Positions 35,144 to 44,522 of a stretch of 64,000 nt of DNA are shown here, one piece after another (within the stretch, counting starts at the first letter, position 1; each line of letters opens with the position of its first letter). Source of the stretch: Mycobacterium sp. (lineage in GTDB: Bacteria > Actinomycetota > Actinomycetes > Mycobacteriales > Mycobacteriaceae); NCBI RefSeq assembly GCF_002863225.1, contig NZ_PKEK01000065.1, positions 1 to 64,000 on the forward strand. Reading direction: 5' to 3'. The notes below the pieces were generated by a model. The model searched no databases. It saw only the letters and a program-made list of their open reading frames with translations, and had not been told where the DNA came from. The position numbers were made by a program, and so were the translations under genes.

Positions 35144-38100
35144 GTGACCCTCATTGCGTCCCGCCCACGGAGCGACTCGAGTTCGCGGCTCCGCTGGGTG
35201 CCCGCGGCCGCCGGCTGGACGGTGGGTGTCATCGCGACGTTGTCGCTGATAGCGAGCGTATCGCCGGCTATCCGATGGGCTATCCGGGTGCCGCGCGAAT
35301 TCATCAACAACTACGTTTTCAACTTCCCCGACACCAGCTTCGCCTGGTCGTTCGTGATGGCGCTGATGGCGGGTGCGCTGACCGCGCGCAAACGCATCGC
35401 GTGGTGGGTGCTGCAAATCAACCTGTTGCTGGCCGCGGGGTTGAACGTGGCCGGCCTGGTCGCCGGTCACCCCAGCCCGGCCAAGAGCTTCGGCGAGACC
35501 CTCGGCCTCTGCCTGCACCTGGCCGCGGTGGTGGTGGCGACGCTGGCCTACCGGGAGTTCTGGGCCAAGGTCCGTCAGGGTGCGCTGTTCAAGGCCGCCG
35601 GGGTGCTCGTGACCGGATGGGTGATCGGCATCGGGGTGTCCTGGGCGCTGGTCGAGACATTCCCCCGGACGCTGGCCCCCGACGACCGGCTGTTCTACGT
35701 GGTGAACCGGGTGGTTGGTTTCGCGGTGGTCGAGTCCGCGCAATTCACCGGCCGTCCGCCGATTTTGCTCAACGCGCTTTTCGGACTGTTCAGCGCGATG
35801 GCTTTGATCGCGGCCGCGATCGTGCTGTTCCAATCGCAGCGCGCCGAAAACGCGCTGACCGGTGAGGACGAATCAGCGATCCGCGGGCTGGTGGAACTGT
35901 GGGGCAAGAACGACTCGCTGGGTTATTTCGCCACCCGCCGCGACAAGTCGGTCATCTTCGCGCCGAGCGGTCGCGCCGCCATCACCTATCGCGTCGAGGT
36001 CGGTGTCTGTTTGGCCAGTGGGGACCCGATCGGTGATCCACGGGCGTGGCCGCAGGCCATCGACGCCTGGCTGGCGCTGTGCCAGCGTTACGGCTGGGCA
36101 CCCGGCAACATGGGGGCCAGCTCGGCCGGGGCCAAGGCGTTCCGCGAAGCGGGCCTCAATGCCTTGGAGCTCGGCGACGAGGCGATTCTGCAGACTTCCG
36201 AGTTCAAGCTTTCCGGGCGGGACATGCGCGGTGTTCGCCAAGCGGTGACGCGAGCACGCCGCGCCGGGCTGACGGTCCGGGTCCGCCGGCACTACGACAT
36301 CGAACCGGCGGAGATGGTCGAGGTGACCGAGCGCGCGGATGCGTGGCGGGACACCGACAACGAGCGTGGATTCTCGATGGCCCTGGGTCGGCTCGGCGAC
36401 CCAGCCGACGGTGACTGCCTGCTGGTCGAGGCCATCGGTACCGACGACACGGTGGTCGCCATGCTGTCCCTGGTGCCGTGGGGCCGCAACGGCGTCTCGC
36501 TCGACCTGATGCGCCGGTCGCCGCAGTCGCCGAACGGAACGATCGAACTCATGGTGAGCGAGCTCGCCCTGCACGCCGAGCGCATCGGCATTACGCGAAT
36601 CTCGTTGAACTTCGCGATGTTCCGGTCCGCTTTCGAACAGGGCGCACAACTCGGCGCGGGCCCGGTGGCACGGCTGTGGCGCGGTTTCCTGTTGTTCTTC
36701 TCGCGGTGGTGGCAGCTGGAGACGCTGTACCGCTCCAACATGAAGTACCAGCCCGACTGGGTGCCGCGATACGCCTGCTACGAAGACGCGCGAATGGTTC
36801 CGCGGGTAGGTGTCGCCTCGGTGATCGCGGAGGGCTTCCTGGTACTGCCTTTCACCCGCCGCGACGAGCAGCACACCGGCCATCATTCAGCGGTACCGCC
36901 GACCTTGCTGGCGACCGGCCTGCTGCACGGCGATGGCTCGGCCCCGGACGTGGCGGCGTTGCAGGAGGCTGACTTCAGCGACCCGGATGAACGTGGTCGC
37001 CGATTGCCAGAACAGATGCGCGTCCGGTTGTCCAAGTTGAAGGCGTTGCAGGACAGCGGTATTGACGCCTACCCGGTCGGTCAACCGCCGAGCCATACCG
37101 TCGCGCAGGCGCTGCAGACCGACGGCGAGGCCGACGTCTCGGTGGCCGGACGGGTGTTGCGTATCCGCGACTTCGGCGGTGTGCTGTTCGCCGAGCTACG
37201 CGACTGGTCGGCGGAAGTGCAACTGCTGCTTGAAAATTCGGTTCTCGAGCACGGTCGCGCCGCCGACTTCACCAAGGCCATCGACCTCGGTGATCTGGTC
37301 GAGGTGACCGGCCAGATCGGATTCAGCAAGACCGGCACCCAATCGCTGATCGTGCGCCGTTGGCGGTTGATCGGAAAGTGCCTGCGACCGCTGCCGAACA
37401 AATGGAAGGGGCTTACCGATCCCGAAGCGCGGGTGCGCAGCCGCTACGTCGACCTCGCGGTCAACGCCGAGTCGCGCGAGCTGATCGCCGCCCGCAGCAG
37501 CGTGTTGCGCTCGATCAGAGACACGTTGAACGGCAGGGGTTTCCTCGAAGTCGAGACTCCGATCCTGCAGCAGGTGCACGGTGGCGCCACCGCTCGGCCG
37601 TTCATGACCCACATCAACAGCTACGACCTCGATCTGTACCTGCGGATTGCACCGGAGCTCTACCTCAAGCGGTTGTGTGTCGGCGGGCTGGAGCGAGTCT
37701 TCGAGCTGGGCCGGGCATTCCGCAACGAGGGGGTCGACTTCAGTCACAACCCCGAGTTCACGTTGCTGGAGGCGTATCAGGCGCACGCCGACTACAAGCA
37801 TTGGATCGACGGCAGTCGGGAGTTGATCCAGAACGCCGCGCAGGCCGCCAACGGAGCTCAGGTGGTCCTGCGGCCCGGAGCGGGCAATGCGCTGGAAGAG
37901 GTTGACATCTCCGGTATCTGGCCGGTGAAGACGGTTCACGACGCGGTCTCCGAGGCGGTGGGTGAACACATCGACGCGAGCACCGGTCTGACTGCACTGC
38001 GACGGCTCTGCGATGCGGTGCAGATCCCGTATCTGGCGCGCTGGGACGCCGGTGCGGTGGTGCTCGAACTCTACGAGCACCTGGTCGAGGCCCGCACCGA

Positions 38101-38458
38101 GCAGCCGACGTTCTACATCGACTTCCCCCTGTCGGTCTCCCCGCTGACCCGTCCGCATCGCAGCCAGCCCGGCGTCGCCGAGCGCTGGGACCTAGTGGCC
38201 TGGGGTGTCGAATTGGGTACTGCCTACAGCGAACTCACCGATCCCGTCGAGCAGCGTCGTCGCCTCGAGGAACAATCCTTGCTGGCCGCCGGCGGTGATC
38301 CCGAAGCGATGGAACTCGACGAGGATTTCCTGCAGGCCATGGAATACGCGATGCCACCGACCGGCGGCCTCGGCATGGGCGTGGACCGCGTGGTCATGCT
38401 GATCACCGGCCGAAGCATTCGCGAGACCCTCCCCTTCCCATTGGCCAAGCCGCGCTAG
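35144..38458 (+). CDS. lysX: LysX: lysyl-phosphatidylglycerol synthase fused to lysyl-tRNA synthetase
   Basis: A 1104-aa two-part protein. Residues 1-235 hold about six membrane helices; ~250-570 are the MprF-type DUF2156 transferase domain (FSMALGRLGDPADGDCLLVE, HAERIGITRISLNFAMFR). From ~625 a complete class II LysRS follows: OB fold (VAGRVLRIRDFGGVLFAEL), motif 2 (VFELGRAFRNEGVDFSHNPE) and motif 3 (GGLGMGVDRVVML). The synthetase makes Lys-tRNA, and the membrane part transfers Lys to phosphatidylglycerol, lowering envelope charge and giving resistance to cationic peptides. It is divergent from infC. H37Rv counterpart: Rv1640c. A canonical separate LysRS must exist elsewhere in the genome (inference). 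Confidence 0.96.
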   Translation: MTLIASRPRSDSSSRLRWVPAAAGWTVGVIATLSLIASVSPAIRWAIRVPREFINNYVFNFPDTSFAWSFVMALMAGALTARKRIAWWVLQINLLLAAGLNVAGLVAGHPSPAKSFGETLGLCLHLAAVVVATLAYREFWAKVRQGALFKAAGVLVTGWVIGIGVSWALVETFPRTLAPDDRLFYVVNRVVGFAVVESAQFTGRPPILLNALFGLFSAMALIAAAIVLFQSQRAENALTGEDESAIRGLVELWGKNDSLGYFATRRDKSVIFAPSGRAAITYRVEVGVCLASGDPIGDPRAWPQAIDAWLALCQRYGWAPGNMGASSAGAKAFREAGLNALELGDEAILQTSEFKLSGRDMRGVRQAVTRARRAGLTVRVRRHYDIEPAEMVEVTERADAWRDTDNERGFSMALGRLGDPADGDCLLVEAIGTDDTVVAMLSLVPWGRNGVSLDLMRRSPQSPNGTIELMVSELALHAERIGITRISLNFAMFRSAFEQGAQLGAGPVARLWRGFLLFFSRWWQLETLYRSNMKYQPDWVPRYACYEDARMVPRVGVASVIAEGFLVLPFTRRDEQHTGHHSAVPPTLLATGLLHGDGSAPDVAALQEADFSDPDERGRRLPEQMRVRLSKLKALQDSGIDAYPVGQPPSHTVAQALQTDGEADVSVAGRVLRIRDFGGVLFAELRDWSAEVQLLLENSVLEHGRAADFTKAIDLGDLVEVTGQIGFSKTGTQSLIVRRWRLIGKCLRPLPNKWKGLTDPEARVRSRYVDLAVNAESRELIAARSSVLRSIRDTLNGRGFLEVETPILQQVHGGATARPFMTHINSYDLDLYLRIAPELYLKRLCVGGLERVFELGRAFRNEGVDFSHNPEFTLLEAYQAHADYKHWIDGSRELIQNAAQAANGAQVVLRPGAGNALEEVDISGIWPVKTVHDAVSEAVGEHIDASTGLTALRRLCDAVQIPYLARWDAGAVVLELYEHLVEARTEQPTFYIDFPLSVSPLTRPHRSQPGVAERWDLVAWGVELGTAYSELTDPVEQRRRLEEQSLLAAGGDPEAMELDEDFLQAMEYAMPPTGGLGMGVDRVVMLITGRSIRETLPFPLAKPR

Positions 38459-38527
38459 CCAACGTCACCTCGCCCGACACGCGCGAAACCGAATGCGCAA
38501 AACTCGTGCTCGAGGCACGCGACAACG

Positions 38528-40000
38528 GTGACAATGGATCGCGTGACAGGTTCATCGGCGAACCTCCCCATTGCGGTGCTGGCCGACAACCACACCTCGC
38601 TGATGCACGGGTGGGTGCCGGTGGTGACCCAGGCCGTGGCGGCCGTACTGCTCGTGATGGCAGTCGGACGACGCTCACGCCGGTGGCGGATGACGTCGCT
38701 GCCGCTGGCGGCGGTGCTGGGTGCCGCGATCGCCGCCACCGCGCACTGGTACATCGAGAACCGGGGTCTGGCCGACGATCCGGCACCCGATCTGTTGTGG
38801 TGGTGGATTGCCGGAACCGGGGCCTCCGCCGTCGTCGTGGTCGCGGGGTGGCGTACCGCCCGCTGGTGGCGGCGCAGCGCCGCGCTGTTGTCCGTGCCGC
38901 TCTGCTTGCTCAGCGCCGCGCTGACGCTCAACCTCTGGGTCGGCTACTTCCCCACCGTGCAGACCGCGTGGGATCAACTGACCGAGGGACCCCTTCCCCA
39001 TCAGGCCGACGCCGCCGCCGTCGCCTCGATGGCCGCCGCGGGACTGCGCCCCGCTCACGGCATTGTGCTTTCGGTGACGATCCCTGAGGATGCATCGCAC
39101 TTCAAACACCGCGGCGAGGTCGTCTATCTGCCGCCGGCCTGGTTCGCGAGCAGTCCACCGCCGCCGCTGCCGGCGGTGATGATGATCGGCGGCGAGTTCA
39201 ACACGCCCGGCGACTGGCTGCGAGCAGGCAACGCCGCCAAAACGATCGACGACCTGGCGGCGACCCACGGTGGGAACGCGCCGGTGTTCGTCTTCGTCGA
39301 CTCCGGCGGCGCGTTCAGCAACGACACCGAATGCGTCAACGGCACCCGCGGCAACGCCGCCGACCACCTCACCAAAGACGTTGTCCCGTTCATGATCTCG
39401 CGGTTCGGCGTCAGCGCCCAAGCCGCCAATTGGGGCGTCGTCGGCTGGTCGATGGGTGGCACCTGTGCACTCGACCTGACTGTCATGCATCCCGAGCTGT
39501 TCAGCTCGTTCGTCGACATCGCCGGAAATCTGGGCCCAGAGGCCGGAACCAAGGCGCAGACCATCGCCCGGCTCTTCGGCGGCAACCCTGGCGCCTGGGC
39601 GTCCTTCGATCCGGCCACCGTGATCGCCAAACATGGTCGATACCGGGATGTTTCAGGCTGGTTCGATGTCTCGTCGAGCACACCGGCCAAGCACCACCAC
39701 GGCATCTCAGTCACCGGCGCGGGCGATACCAGGCTGGCCGGCAGCGAGGCGGCCAGCTCGGGCGACCAAGCCGGGGCGGCGGAGTCGTTGTGCGCCCTCG
39801 GCCGCGCCAACGGCATCAACTGCACGATCGTCGCTCAGCCGGGCAAGCACGATTGGCCCTTCGCCAGTAGCGCTTTCGCCGCGGCGCTGCCCTGGCTGGC
39901 GGGCCGGTTGGAGACGCCGGGTGTGCTGAAGATCCCGTCGCCGCCGGCGTGGGAGCCCGCTGCGGGTTCAGGTCCGCGCGGCGAGCCGATCGGTCGTTGA
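38528..40000 (+). CDS. Membrane-anchored esterase-like alpha/beta hydrolase
   Basis: A 490-aa protein with about four N-terminal membrane helices (residues ~25-145) and then an outward-facing esterase domain of the Esterase D / mycolyltransferase-like class. The nucleophile elbow is VVGWSMGGTCALDL (Ser ~316), an Asp is likely in FVDSGG or later, and the catalytic His is probably in QPGKHDWPF. Start is GTG 38528; ATG 38534 is the alternative. It lies 69 nt after lysX on the same strand. H37Rv counterpart: Rv1639c. Substrate unknown. Confidence 0.85.
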   Translation: MTMDRVTGSSANLPIAVLADNHTSLMHGWVPVVTQAVAAVLLVMAVGRRSRRWRMTSLPLAAVLGAAIAATAHWYIENRGLADDPAPDLLWWWIAGTGASAVVVVAGWRTARWWRRSAALLSVPLCLLSAALTLNLWVGYFPTVQTAWDQLTEGPLPHQADAAAVASMAAAGLRPAHGIVLSVTIPEDASHFKHRGEVVYLPPAWFASSPPPPLPAVMMIGGEFNTPGDWLRAGNAAKTIDDLAATHGGNAPVFVFVDSGGAFSNDTECVNGTRGNAADHLTKDVVPFMISRFGVSAQAANWGVVGWSMGGTCALDLTVMHPELFSSFVDIAGNLGPEAGTKAQTIARLFGGNPGAWASFDPATVIAKHGRYRDVSGWFDVSSSTPAKHHHGISVTGAGDTRLAGSEAASSGDQAGAAESLCALGRANGINCTIVAQPGKHDWPFASSAFAAALPWLAGRLETPGVLKIPSPPAWEPAAGSGPRGEPIGR

Positions 40001-40419
40001 CCGCGACGGCGATCGCGCGGATACGCCGCGCAATTTTCGCTCGTCACGCCCACCCGTGGAGTGCCTGGAGCCGCTGGGCGACCACACCTCTGGTGTTGGT
40101 GCCGGTGTGGACGCGGCGACGCGACCACGCTCTGGTGGTCGCCACCTGGTTCGCGCTCAACCCGGTGATCTTCCCGAAGGTCGGCGATGAACGGTCATGG
40201 GCCACCCGCGCCATGCTCGGCGAGGAACTGTGGATCACCCGCCGGCCGAAGGATGCCGCGGCCGCGCTGAGCGTGCTGACGTCTCTGGTCGCCGTCGGCG
40301 CTCTGGTTGCGGCGCGCCGACGTCAGGCCGTCCCGGCGCTGGTCGCGACCATCGTGCAGATGGCGCTGACGCTGGTGTACTGGCGTCAAATGGTCCGCTA
40401 CCTGGAACGCCGCGGGTAG
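39997..40419 (+). CDS. Small membrane protein (DUF6653-like)
   Basis: A 140-aa protein with three or four hydrophobic segments and a motif-rich centre: HAHPWSAWSRW, then WFALNPVIFPKVGDERSWATRAMLGEELW. This resembles the DUF6653 family as I remember it. A TTG start at 39997 overlaps the esterase stop (TTGA); no ATG is available before the conserved part. Coupling to the esterase suggests joint membrane function. Not present at this site in H37Rv to my knowledge. Confidence 0.65.
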   Translation: MTATAIARIRRAIFARHAHPWSAWSRWATTPLVLVPVWTRRRDHALVVATWFALNPVIFPKVGDERSWATRAMLGEELWITRRPKDAAAALSVLTSLVAVGALVAARRRQAVPALVATIVQMALTLVYWRQMVRYLERRG

Positions 40420-40428
40420 CGTGACAGC

Positions 40429-40677
40429 GTGCCCGACGAGCCCGATACATCTGCCACCGAGCCTGACGCCGACACCGGCTACACCAGCGCCGGGGTACCG
40501 ACATTCGACTCGGTCCGAGACAAGATCGAGTCTCGCTACGAAACATCTATTGGCGCAGGCGAATTGGACTCCGAAACTCCTGAGGGCCGCGATGTCGAGG
40601 AGCAGTTCGAGGCCCGCCGGCGGGCGGCCGCCGATCGATTGGCACAGATCCGTGAGTCGATGCGCGACGACCGCTAA
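40429..40677 (+). CDS. Small acidic conserved protein (Rv1638A-like)
   Basis: An 82-aa acidic, probably soluble protein with an N-terminal disordered part and a C-terminal helix (GRDVEEQFEARRRAAADRL). No known motif. The GTG start is inferred. Its TAA stop (40675-40677) overlaps the TAG stop of convergent uvrA (40674-40676). By size and position it corresponds to H37Rv Rv1638A, of unknown function. Confidence 0.7.
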   Translation: MPDEPDTSATEPDADTGYTSAGVPTFDSVRDKIESRYETSIGAGELDSETPEGRDVEEQFEARRRAAADRLAQIRESMRDDR

Positions 40678-43589
40678 GCGCTGACCTTGCGGCGCTTGGT
40701 GGTTCGCCGGGCGGCTGCCTTGGGCTTGCCGGCGTCGGCAAGAACTTCGGCGAGGAATTTGCCGGTGTAACTTTCCGGAACGGCGACGACGTCCTCAGGT
40801 GTCCCCTCGGCGACCACCGTTCCCCCGCCGGCACCACCCTCGGGCCCCATGTCGATGATCCAGTCCGAGGTCTTGATGACATCCAGGTTGTGCTCGATCA
40901 CGATCACGGTATTGCCTTTGTCCACAAGGCCGTTGATGACATCGAGCAATTTGCGGATGTCTTCGAAATGCAGGCCGGTGGTTGGCTCGTCGAGGATGTA
41001 GACCGTGCGACCAGTGGAGCGCTTCTGCAACTCCGACGCGAGTTTCACCCGCTGCGCCTCACCGCCGGACAGCGTGGGTGCCGACTGGCCCAACCGCACG
41101 TAGCCGAGACCGACGTCGACCAGCGTCCGCAGGTAACGGTGAATACCGGTGATCGGCTGGAAGAACTCCGCGGCTTCTTCGATCGACATGTCGAGCACCT
41201 CGGAGATCGTCTTGCCCTTGTAGTGCACCTCCAACGTCTCGCGGTTGTAGCGGGCGCCGTTGCAGACCTCGCAGGGCACGTACACGTCCGGCAGGAAGTT
41301 CATCTCGATCTTGATCGTGCCGTCGCCGGTGCACGCCTCGCACCGACCGCCTTTGACGTTGAACGAGAACCGGCCCGGCTGATAACCGCGCACCTTGGCC
41401 TCGGTGGTCGCCGCGAACAGTGTGCGGATCTTGTCGAAGACCCCGGTGTAGGTGGCCGGGTTGGACCGCGGGGTGCGCCCGATCGGCGACTGGTCGACCC
41501 GGACCAGTTTGTCGACGTGGTCCAGACCGGTGACGCGGGTGTGCCGGCCCGGGACATGGCGGGCGCCGTTAAGCCGGTTCGCCAGGACCGAAGCCAGGAT
41601 GTCGTTGACCAGTGTCGACTTGCCGGAACCCGACACCCCCGTCACCGAGGTCAGCACGCCGAGCGGGAACGCCACGTCGATGCCGCGCAGGTTGTGTTCG
41701 TTGGCGCCGACGACGGTGAGCTGGCGCTTCTTGTCCACCGGACGCCGAATGCTGGGCGCCGCAATGCTTTCCTTGCCGGATAAGAAGGCGCCGGTGATCG
41801 ACTCCTTGTTGGTCAACAGGTCGGCGTAGGTACCGCTGTGCACGATGTGTCCACCGTGCTCCCCGGCGCCCGGGCCGATGTCGACCACCCAGTCGGCGTG
41901 CGCGATGGTGTCCTCGTCGTGCTCGACCACGATCAGCGTGTTGCCCAGATTCCTCAGCCGCGTGAGGGTCTCGATCAGGCGGCGGTTGTCGCGCTGATGC
42001 AGGCCGATCGACGGCTCGTCGAGCACGTAGAGCACGCCGACCAGCCCGGAGCCGATCTGGGTGGCCAGCCGGATGCGTTGCGCCTCACCGCCGGACAGCG
42101 TGCCGGCGGCTCGAGACAGCGACAGGTACTCCAGCCCCACGTCGAGCAGGAAGCCCAGCCTTGACTGGATTTCCTTGAGCACCTGGCCTGCGATCGCCTG
42201 TTCGCGGGTGCCCAGCGTGAGTCCGTTGAGGAAGTCCGCGCAGTCGTTGATCGACAGCTCACAGACCTCGGCGATCGACTTGGCACCGTGCGCGCCCGCG
42301 GTCAGGGTGACCGCCAGGATCTCCGGCTTGAGCCGCGTGCCGTTGCACTCCGGGCACGGGACGTCGCGCATGAACCCCTCGTAGCGCTCCTTCATCGTCT
42401 CGGACTCGGTCTGGTCCAGCTTGCGCTCCAGGAACGCCAGCACACCTTCGAAGTCGGCGTAATACGACCGGGTTCGGCCGTAGCGGTTGCGGTAGCGGAC
42501 GTGCACCTGCTCGTCGCAGCCCTCCAGAATTGCCTTGCGGGCCTTGGCCGGAAGCTTGCGCCACGGTGTGTCGACGTCGAAGCCCATCGCTTCGCCAAGG
42601 CTGGACAGCATCCGGGTGAAGTACTCCGCCGTGTGCCCCATCGACCACGGCGCTACCGCGCCTTCCGCCAGCGTGCGGTCCGGATCGGGCACCACCAGTT
42701 CGGGGTCGACCTCTTTGCGGATCCCCAGGCCGACGCACTCCGGGCAGGCGCCGTAAGGCGAGTTGAACGAGAACGACCGGGGTTCCAGGTCGTCGACGGC
42801 CAGCGAGTGCCCGTTGGGGCACGCCAGCTTCTCGGAGAACCGTTGCTCACGGTTCTGGGCGTCGTGATCGTGGTCGACGAATTCCAGCACCACGATGCCG
42901 TCCGCCAGGCCTAGCGCGGTCTCCACCGAATCGGTGAGCCGCTGCTTGGCGCTGGCCTTCACGGTCAGGCGGTCGACCACCACCTCGATGTCGTGCTTCT
43001 CCTGCTTCTTTAGCTTCGGCGGCGTGGTCAGCGGGTGCACGACGCCGTCGACCCGGACGCGGCTGTAGCCCTGCGCGTTCAGCTTCTCGAAAAGGTCGGC
43101 GAATTCGCCTTTGCGGGTGCGCACCACCGGGGCCAGCACCTGGAAGCGGGTGCCTTCGGGCATCACCAGCACCTGGTCGACGATCTGCTGGGGGGTTTGG
43201 CGGGCGATCCGCTCGCCACAGACCGGGCAGTGCGGCGTGCCGGCGCGGGCGTAGAGCAGACGCAGGTAGTCGTACACCTCGGTGATGGTCCCGACCGTCG
43301 ACCGAGGGTTGCGGTTGGTCGACTTCTGGTCGATGGACACCGCGGGCGACAGGCCCTCGATGAAGTCGACGTCCGGCTTGTCCATCTGGCCGAGGAACTG
43401 GCGGGCGTATGCCGACAGCGACTCGACGTAGCGGCGCTGCCCTTCGGCAAAGATCGTGTCGAACGCGAGTGACGACTTTCCCGAGCCCGACAGCCCGGTG
43501 AAGACGATCAGCGCATCGCGTGGCAAATCAAGATCGACCCCGCGCAAGTTGTGCTCACGTGCACCTTTCACGACTAGGCGGTCAGCCAC
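40674..43589 (-). CDS. uvrA: Excinuclease ABC subunit A
   Basis: A 971-aa damage-recognition ATPase of nucleotide excision repair. Two ABC modules: Walker A GLSGSGKSSLAFD (N-terminal) and GVSGSGKSTLVND (C-terminal), with LSGGEAQRIRLA and LSGGEAQRVKLA signatures. Zinc finger 1 is CPNGH..ACPEC (one ligand appears as His in actinobacteria) and zinc finger 2 is CEACTGDG..PCEVCNG. The frame is open far upstream, but GTG 43589 begins ADRLVVKGAREHNLRG, the family N-terminus. It diverges from the MBL-fold gene across 102 nt. I found no match to the mycobacterial SOS box TCGAAC-N4-GTTCGA. H37Rv counterpart: Rv1638. Confidence 0.97.
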   Translation of the reverse strand: MADRLVVKGAREHNLRGVDLDLPRDALIVFTGLSGSGKSSLAFDTIFAEGQRRYVESLSAYARQFLGQMDKPDVDFIEGLSPAVSIDQKSTNRNPRSTVGTITEVYDYLRLLYARAGTPHCPVCGERIARQTPQQIVDQVLVMPEGTRFQVLAPVVRTRKGEFADLFEKLNAQGYSRVRVDGVVHPLTTPPKLKKQEKHDIEVVVDRLTVKASAKQRLTDSVETALGLADGIVVLEFVDHDHDAQNREQRFSEKLACPNGHSLAVDDLEPRSFSFNSPYGACPECVGLGIRKEVDPELVVPDPDRTLAEGAVAPWSMGHTAEYFTRMLSSLGEAMGFDVDTPWRKLPAKARKAILEGCDEQVHVRYRNRYGRTRSYYADFEGVLAFLERKLDQTESETMKERYEGFMRDVPCPECNGTRLKPEILAVTLTAGAHGAKSIAEVCELSINDCADFLNGLTLGTREQAIAGQVLKEIQSRLGFLLDVGLEYLSLSRAAGTLSGGEAQRIRLATQIGSGLVGVLYVLDEPSIGLHQRDNRRLIETLTRLRNLGNTLIVVEHDEDTIAHADWVVDIGPGAGEHGGHIVHSGTYADLLTNKESITGAFLSGKESIAAPSIRRPVDKKRQLTVVGANEHNLRGIDVAFPLGVLTSVTGVSGSGKSTLVNDILASVLANRLNGARHVPGRHTRVTGLDHVDKLVRVDQSPIGRTPRSNPATYTGVFDKIRTLFAATTEAKVRGYQPGRFSFNVKGGRCEACTGDGTIKIEMNFLPDVYVPCEVCNGARYNRETLEVHYKGKTISEVLDMSIEEAAEFFQPITGIHRYLRTLVDVGLGYVRLGQSAPTLSGGEAQRVKLASELQKRSTGRTVYILDEPTTGLHFEDIRKLLDVINGLVDKGNTVIVIEHNLDVIKTSDWIIDMGPEGGAGGGTVVAEGTPEDVVAVPESYTGKFLAEVLADAGKPKAAARRTTKRRKVSA

Positions 43590-43677
43590 GCAATCCCTTT
43601 CTGGGCGATTTCCGGGCGCTGCCCGGACACATCGTTCCCATGCTATGTGCCCGCACCGACAAGCAACCGTCGACCAG

Positions 43678-43683
43678 TACCGT
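43678..43683 (+). promoter_or_regulatory. -10 element for leaderless MBL-fold mRNA
   Basis: TACCGT ends 8 nt before ATG 43692. No clear -35. Confidence 0.4.
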
Positions 43684-43691
43684 GAACCGGT

Positions 43692-44369
43692 ATGACCGCT
43701 CTGGATGACAATTACACCGGCCATGTCGAATCGGGTTCCGCGACCCGACGAACCTTGCCTGGCGTGTCGATCGTCAAGACCTCGGTGGGCCCCATGGACA
43801 ACAACGCCTACCTGGTGACATGTTCCGCGACCGGCGAGACGCTGCTGATCGACGCCGCCAACGACGCGGAGGATCTGGTCGAGCTGGTCCGGGCGCACGC
43901 ACCGAAGGTGTCGCTGATCGTCACCAGCCATCAGCATTTCGACCACTGGCAGGCGTTGGAGGCCGTGGCCGAAGCCACCGGCGCGCCCACCGCCGCGCAC
44001 GAAGTCGACGCCGAGCCGCTGCCGGTGAAACCCGACCGGCTGTTGACCGGCGGCGACACCATTGCGATCGGCGAGCTGACCTTCGACGTCATCCACCTGC
44101 GCGGGCACACTCCGGGATCGGTGGCGCTGGCGCTCGGAGGTGAGGCCACCGGCGGAGTCACCCAGTTGTTCACCGGCGACTGCCTGTTCCCGGGCGGCGT
44201 GGGCAAGACGTGGCAGCCCGGGGATTTCGACCAGCTGATCTCCGACGTCAGCACCCGGGTGTTCGACCGGTTCGGCGACGACACGGTCGTCTATCCCGGT
44301 CACGGCGACGACACCACGCTCGGCGCCGAACGGCCACACCTGGCCGAGTGGCGCGAACGCGGCTGGTAA
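43692..44369 (+). CDS. Metallo-beta-lactamase-fold hydrolase (glyoxalase II-like)
   Basis: A 225-aa hydrolase. The metal-binding motif SHQHFDH (residues 79-85) fits HxHxDH. The further ligands are HLRGHTPGS, FTGDCLFPGG and VYPGHGDDT. This is the glyoxalase II / persulfide-dioxygenase-like branch; the substrate cannot be assigned. The 3' end (WRERGW and stop) is duplicated downstream in a 51-bp tandem repeat. H37Rv counterpart: Rv1637c. Confidence 0.9.
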   Translation: MTALDDNYTGHVESGSATRRTLPGVSIVKTSVGPMDNNAYLVTCSATGETLLIDAANDAEDLVELVRAHAPKVSLIVTSHQHFDHWQALEAVAEATGAPTAAHEVDAEPLPVKPDRLLTGGDTIAIGELTFDVIHLRGHTPGSVALALGGEATGGVTQLFTGDCLFPGGVGKTWQPGDFDQLISDVSTRVFDRFGDDTVVYPGHGDDTTLGAERPHLAEWRERGW

Positions 44370-44474
44370 GCCGCGCGAGCGATCCTCCAGACCGCCCAGT
44401 GGCGCGAACGCGGCTGGTGAGCCGCGCGAGCGATCCTCCAGACCACCCAGTGGCGCGAACACGGTTGGTAATCG
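44348..44474 (+). repeat. 51-bp tandem repeat (2.5 copies) covering a gene end
   Basis: Units start at 44348, 44399 and 44450 (GTGGCGCGAACG...). Copies 1 and 2 differ at very few bases; copy 3 is partial and degenerate. The unit contains the last codons and stop of the MBL gene, and a stem CGCGGCT-GGTA/GGTG-AGCCGCG whose loop holds the stop codon. Because 51 is divisible by three, each copy preserves the frame and its own stop (TAA, TGA, TAA). It may act as a double stem-loop terminator. Confidence 0.85.
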
Positions 44475-44510
44475 GTAGGTAAACAGCGTCGCGAAACACG
44501 CTGCAACGCC

Positions 44511-44516
44511 TACGCT
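44511..44516 (+). promoter_or_regulatory. -10 element for leaderless Hsp70-like mRNA
   Basis: TACGCT ends 6 nt before ATG 44523. No clear -35 and no CIRCE or HAIR-type heat-shock operator seen in the 153-nt gap. Confidence 0.4.
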
Positions 44517-44522
44517 TAGCCG

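Noticed and set aside
43590..43691. Possible SOS (LexA) box for uvrA
   Set aside because: No TCGAAC-N4-GTTCGA match; only a partial TCGAC segment was found.
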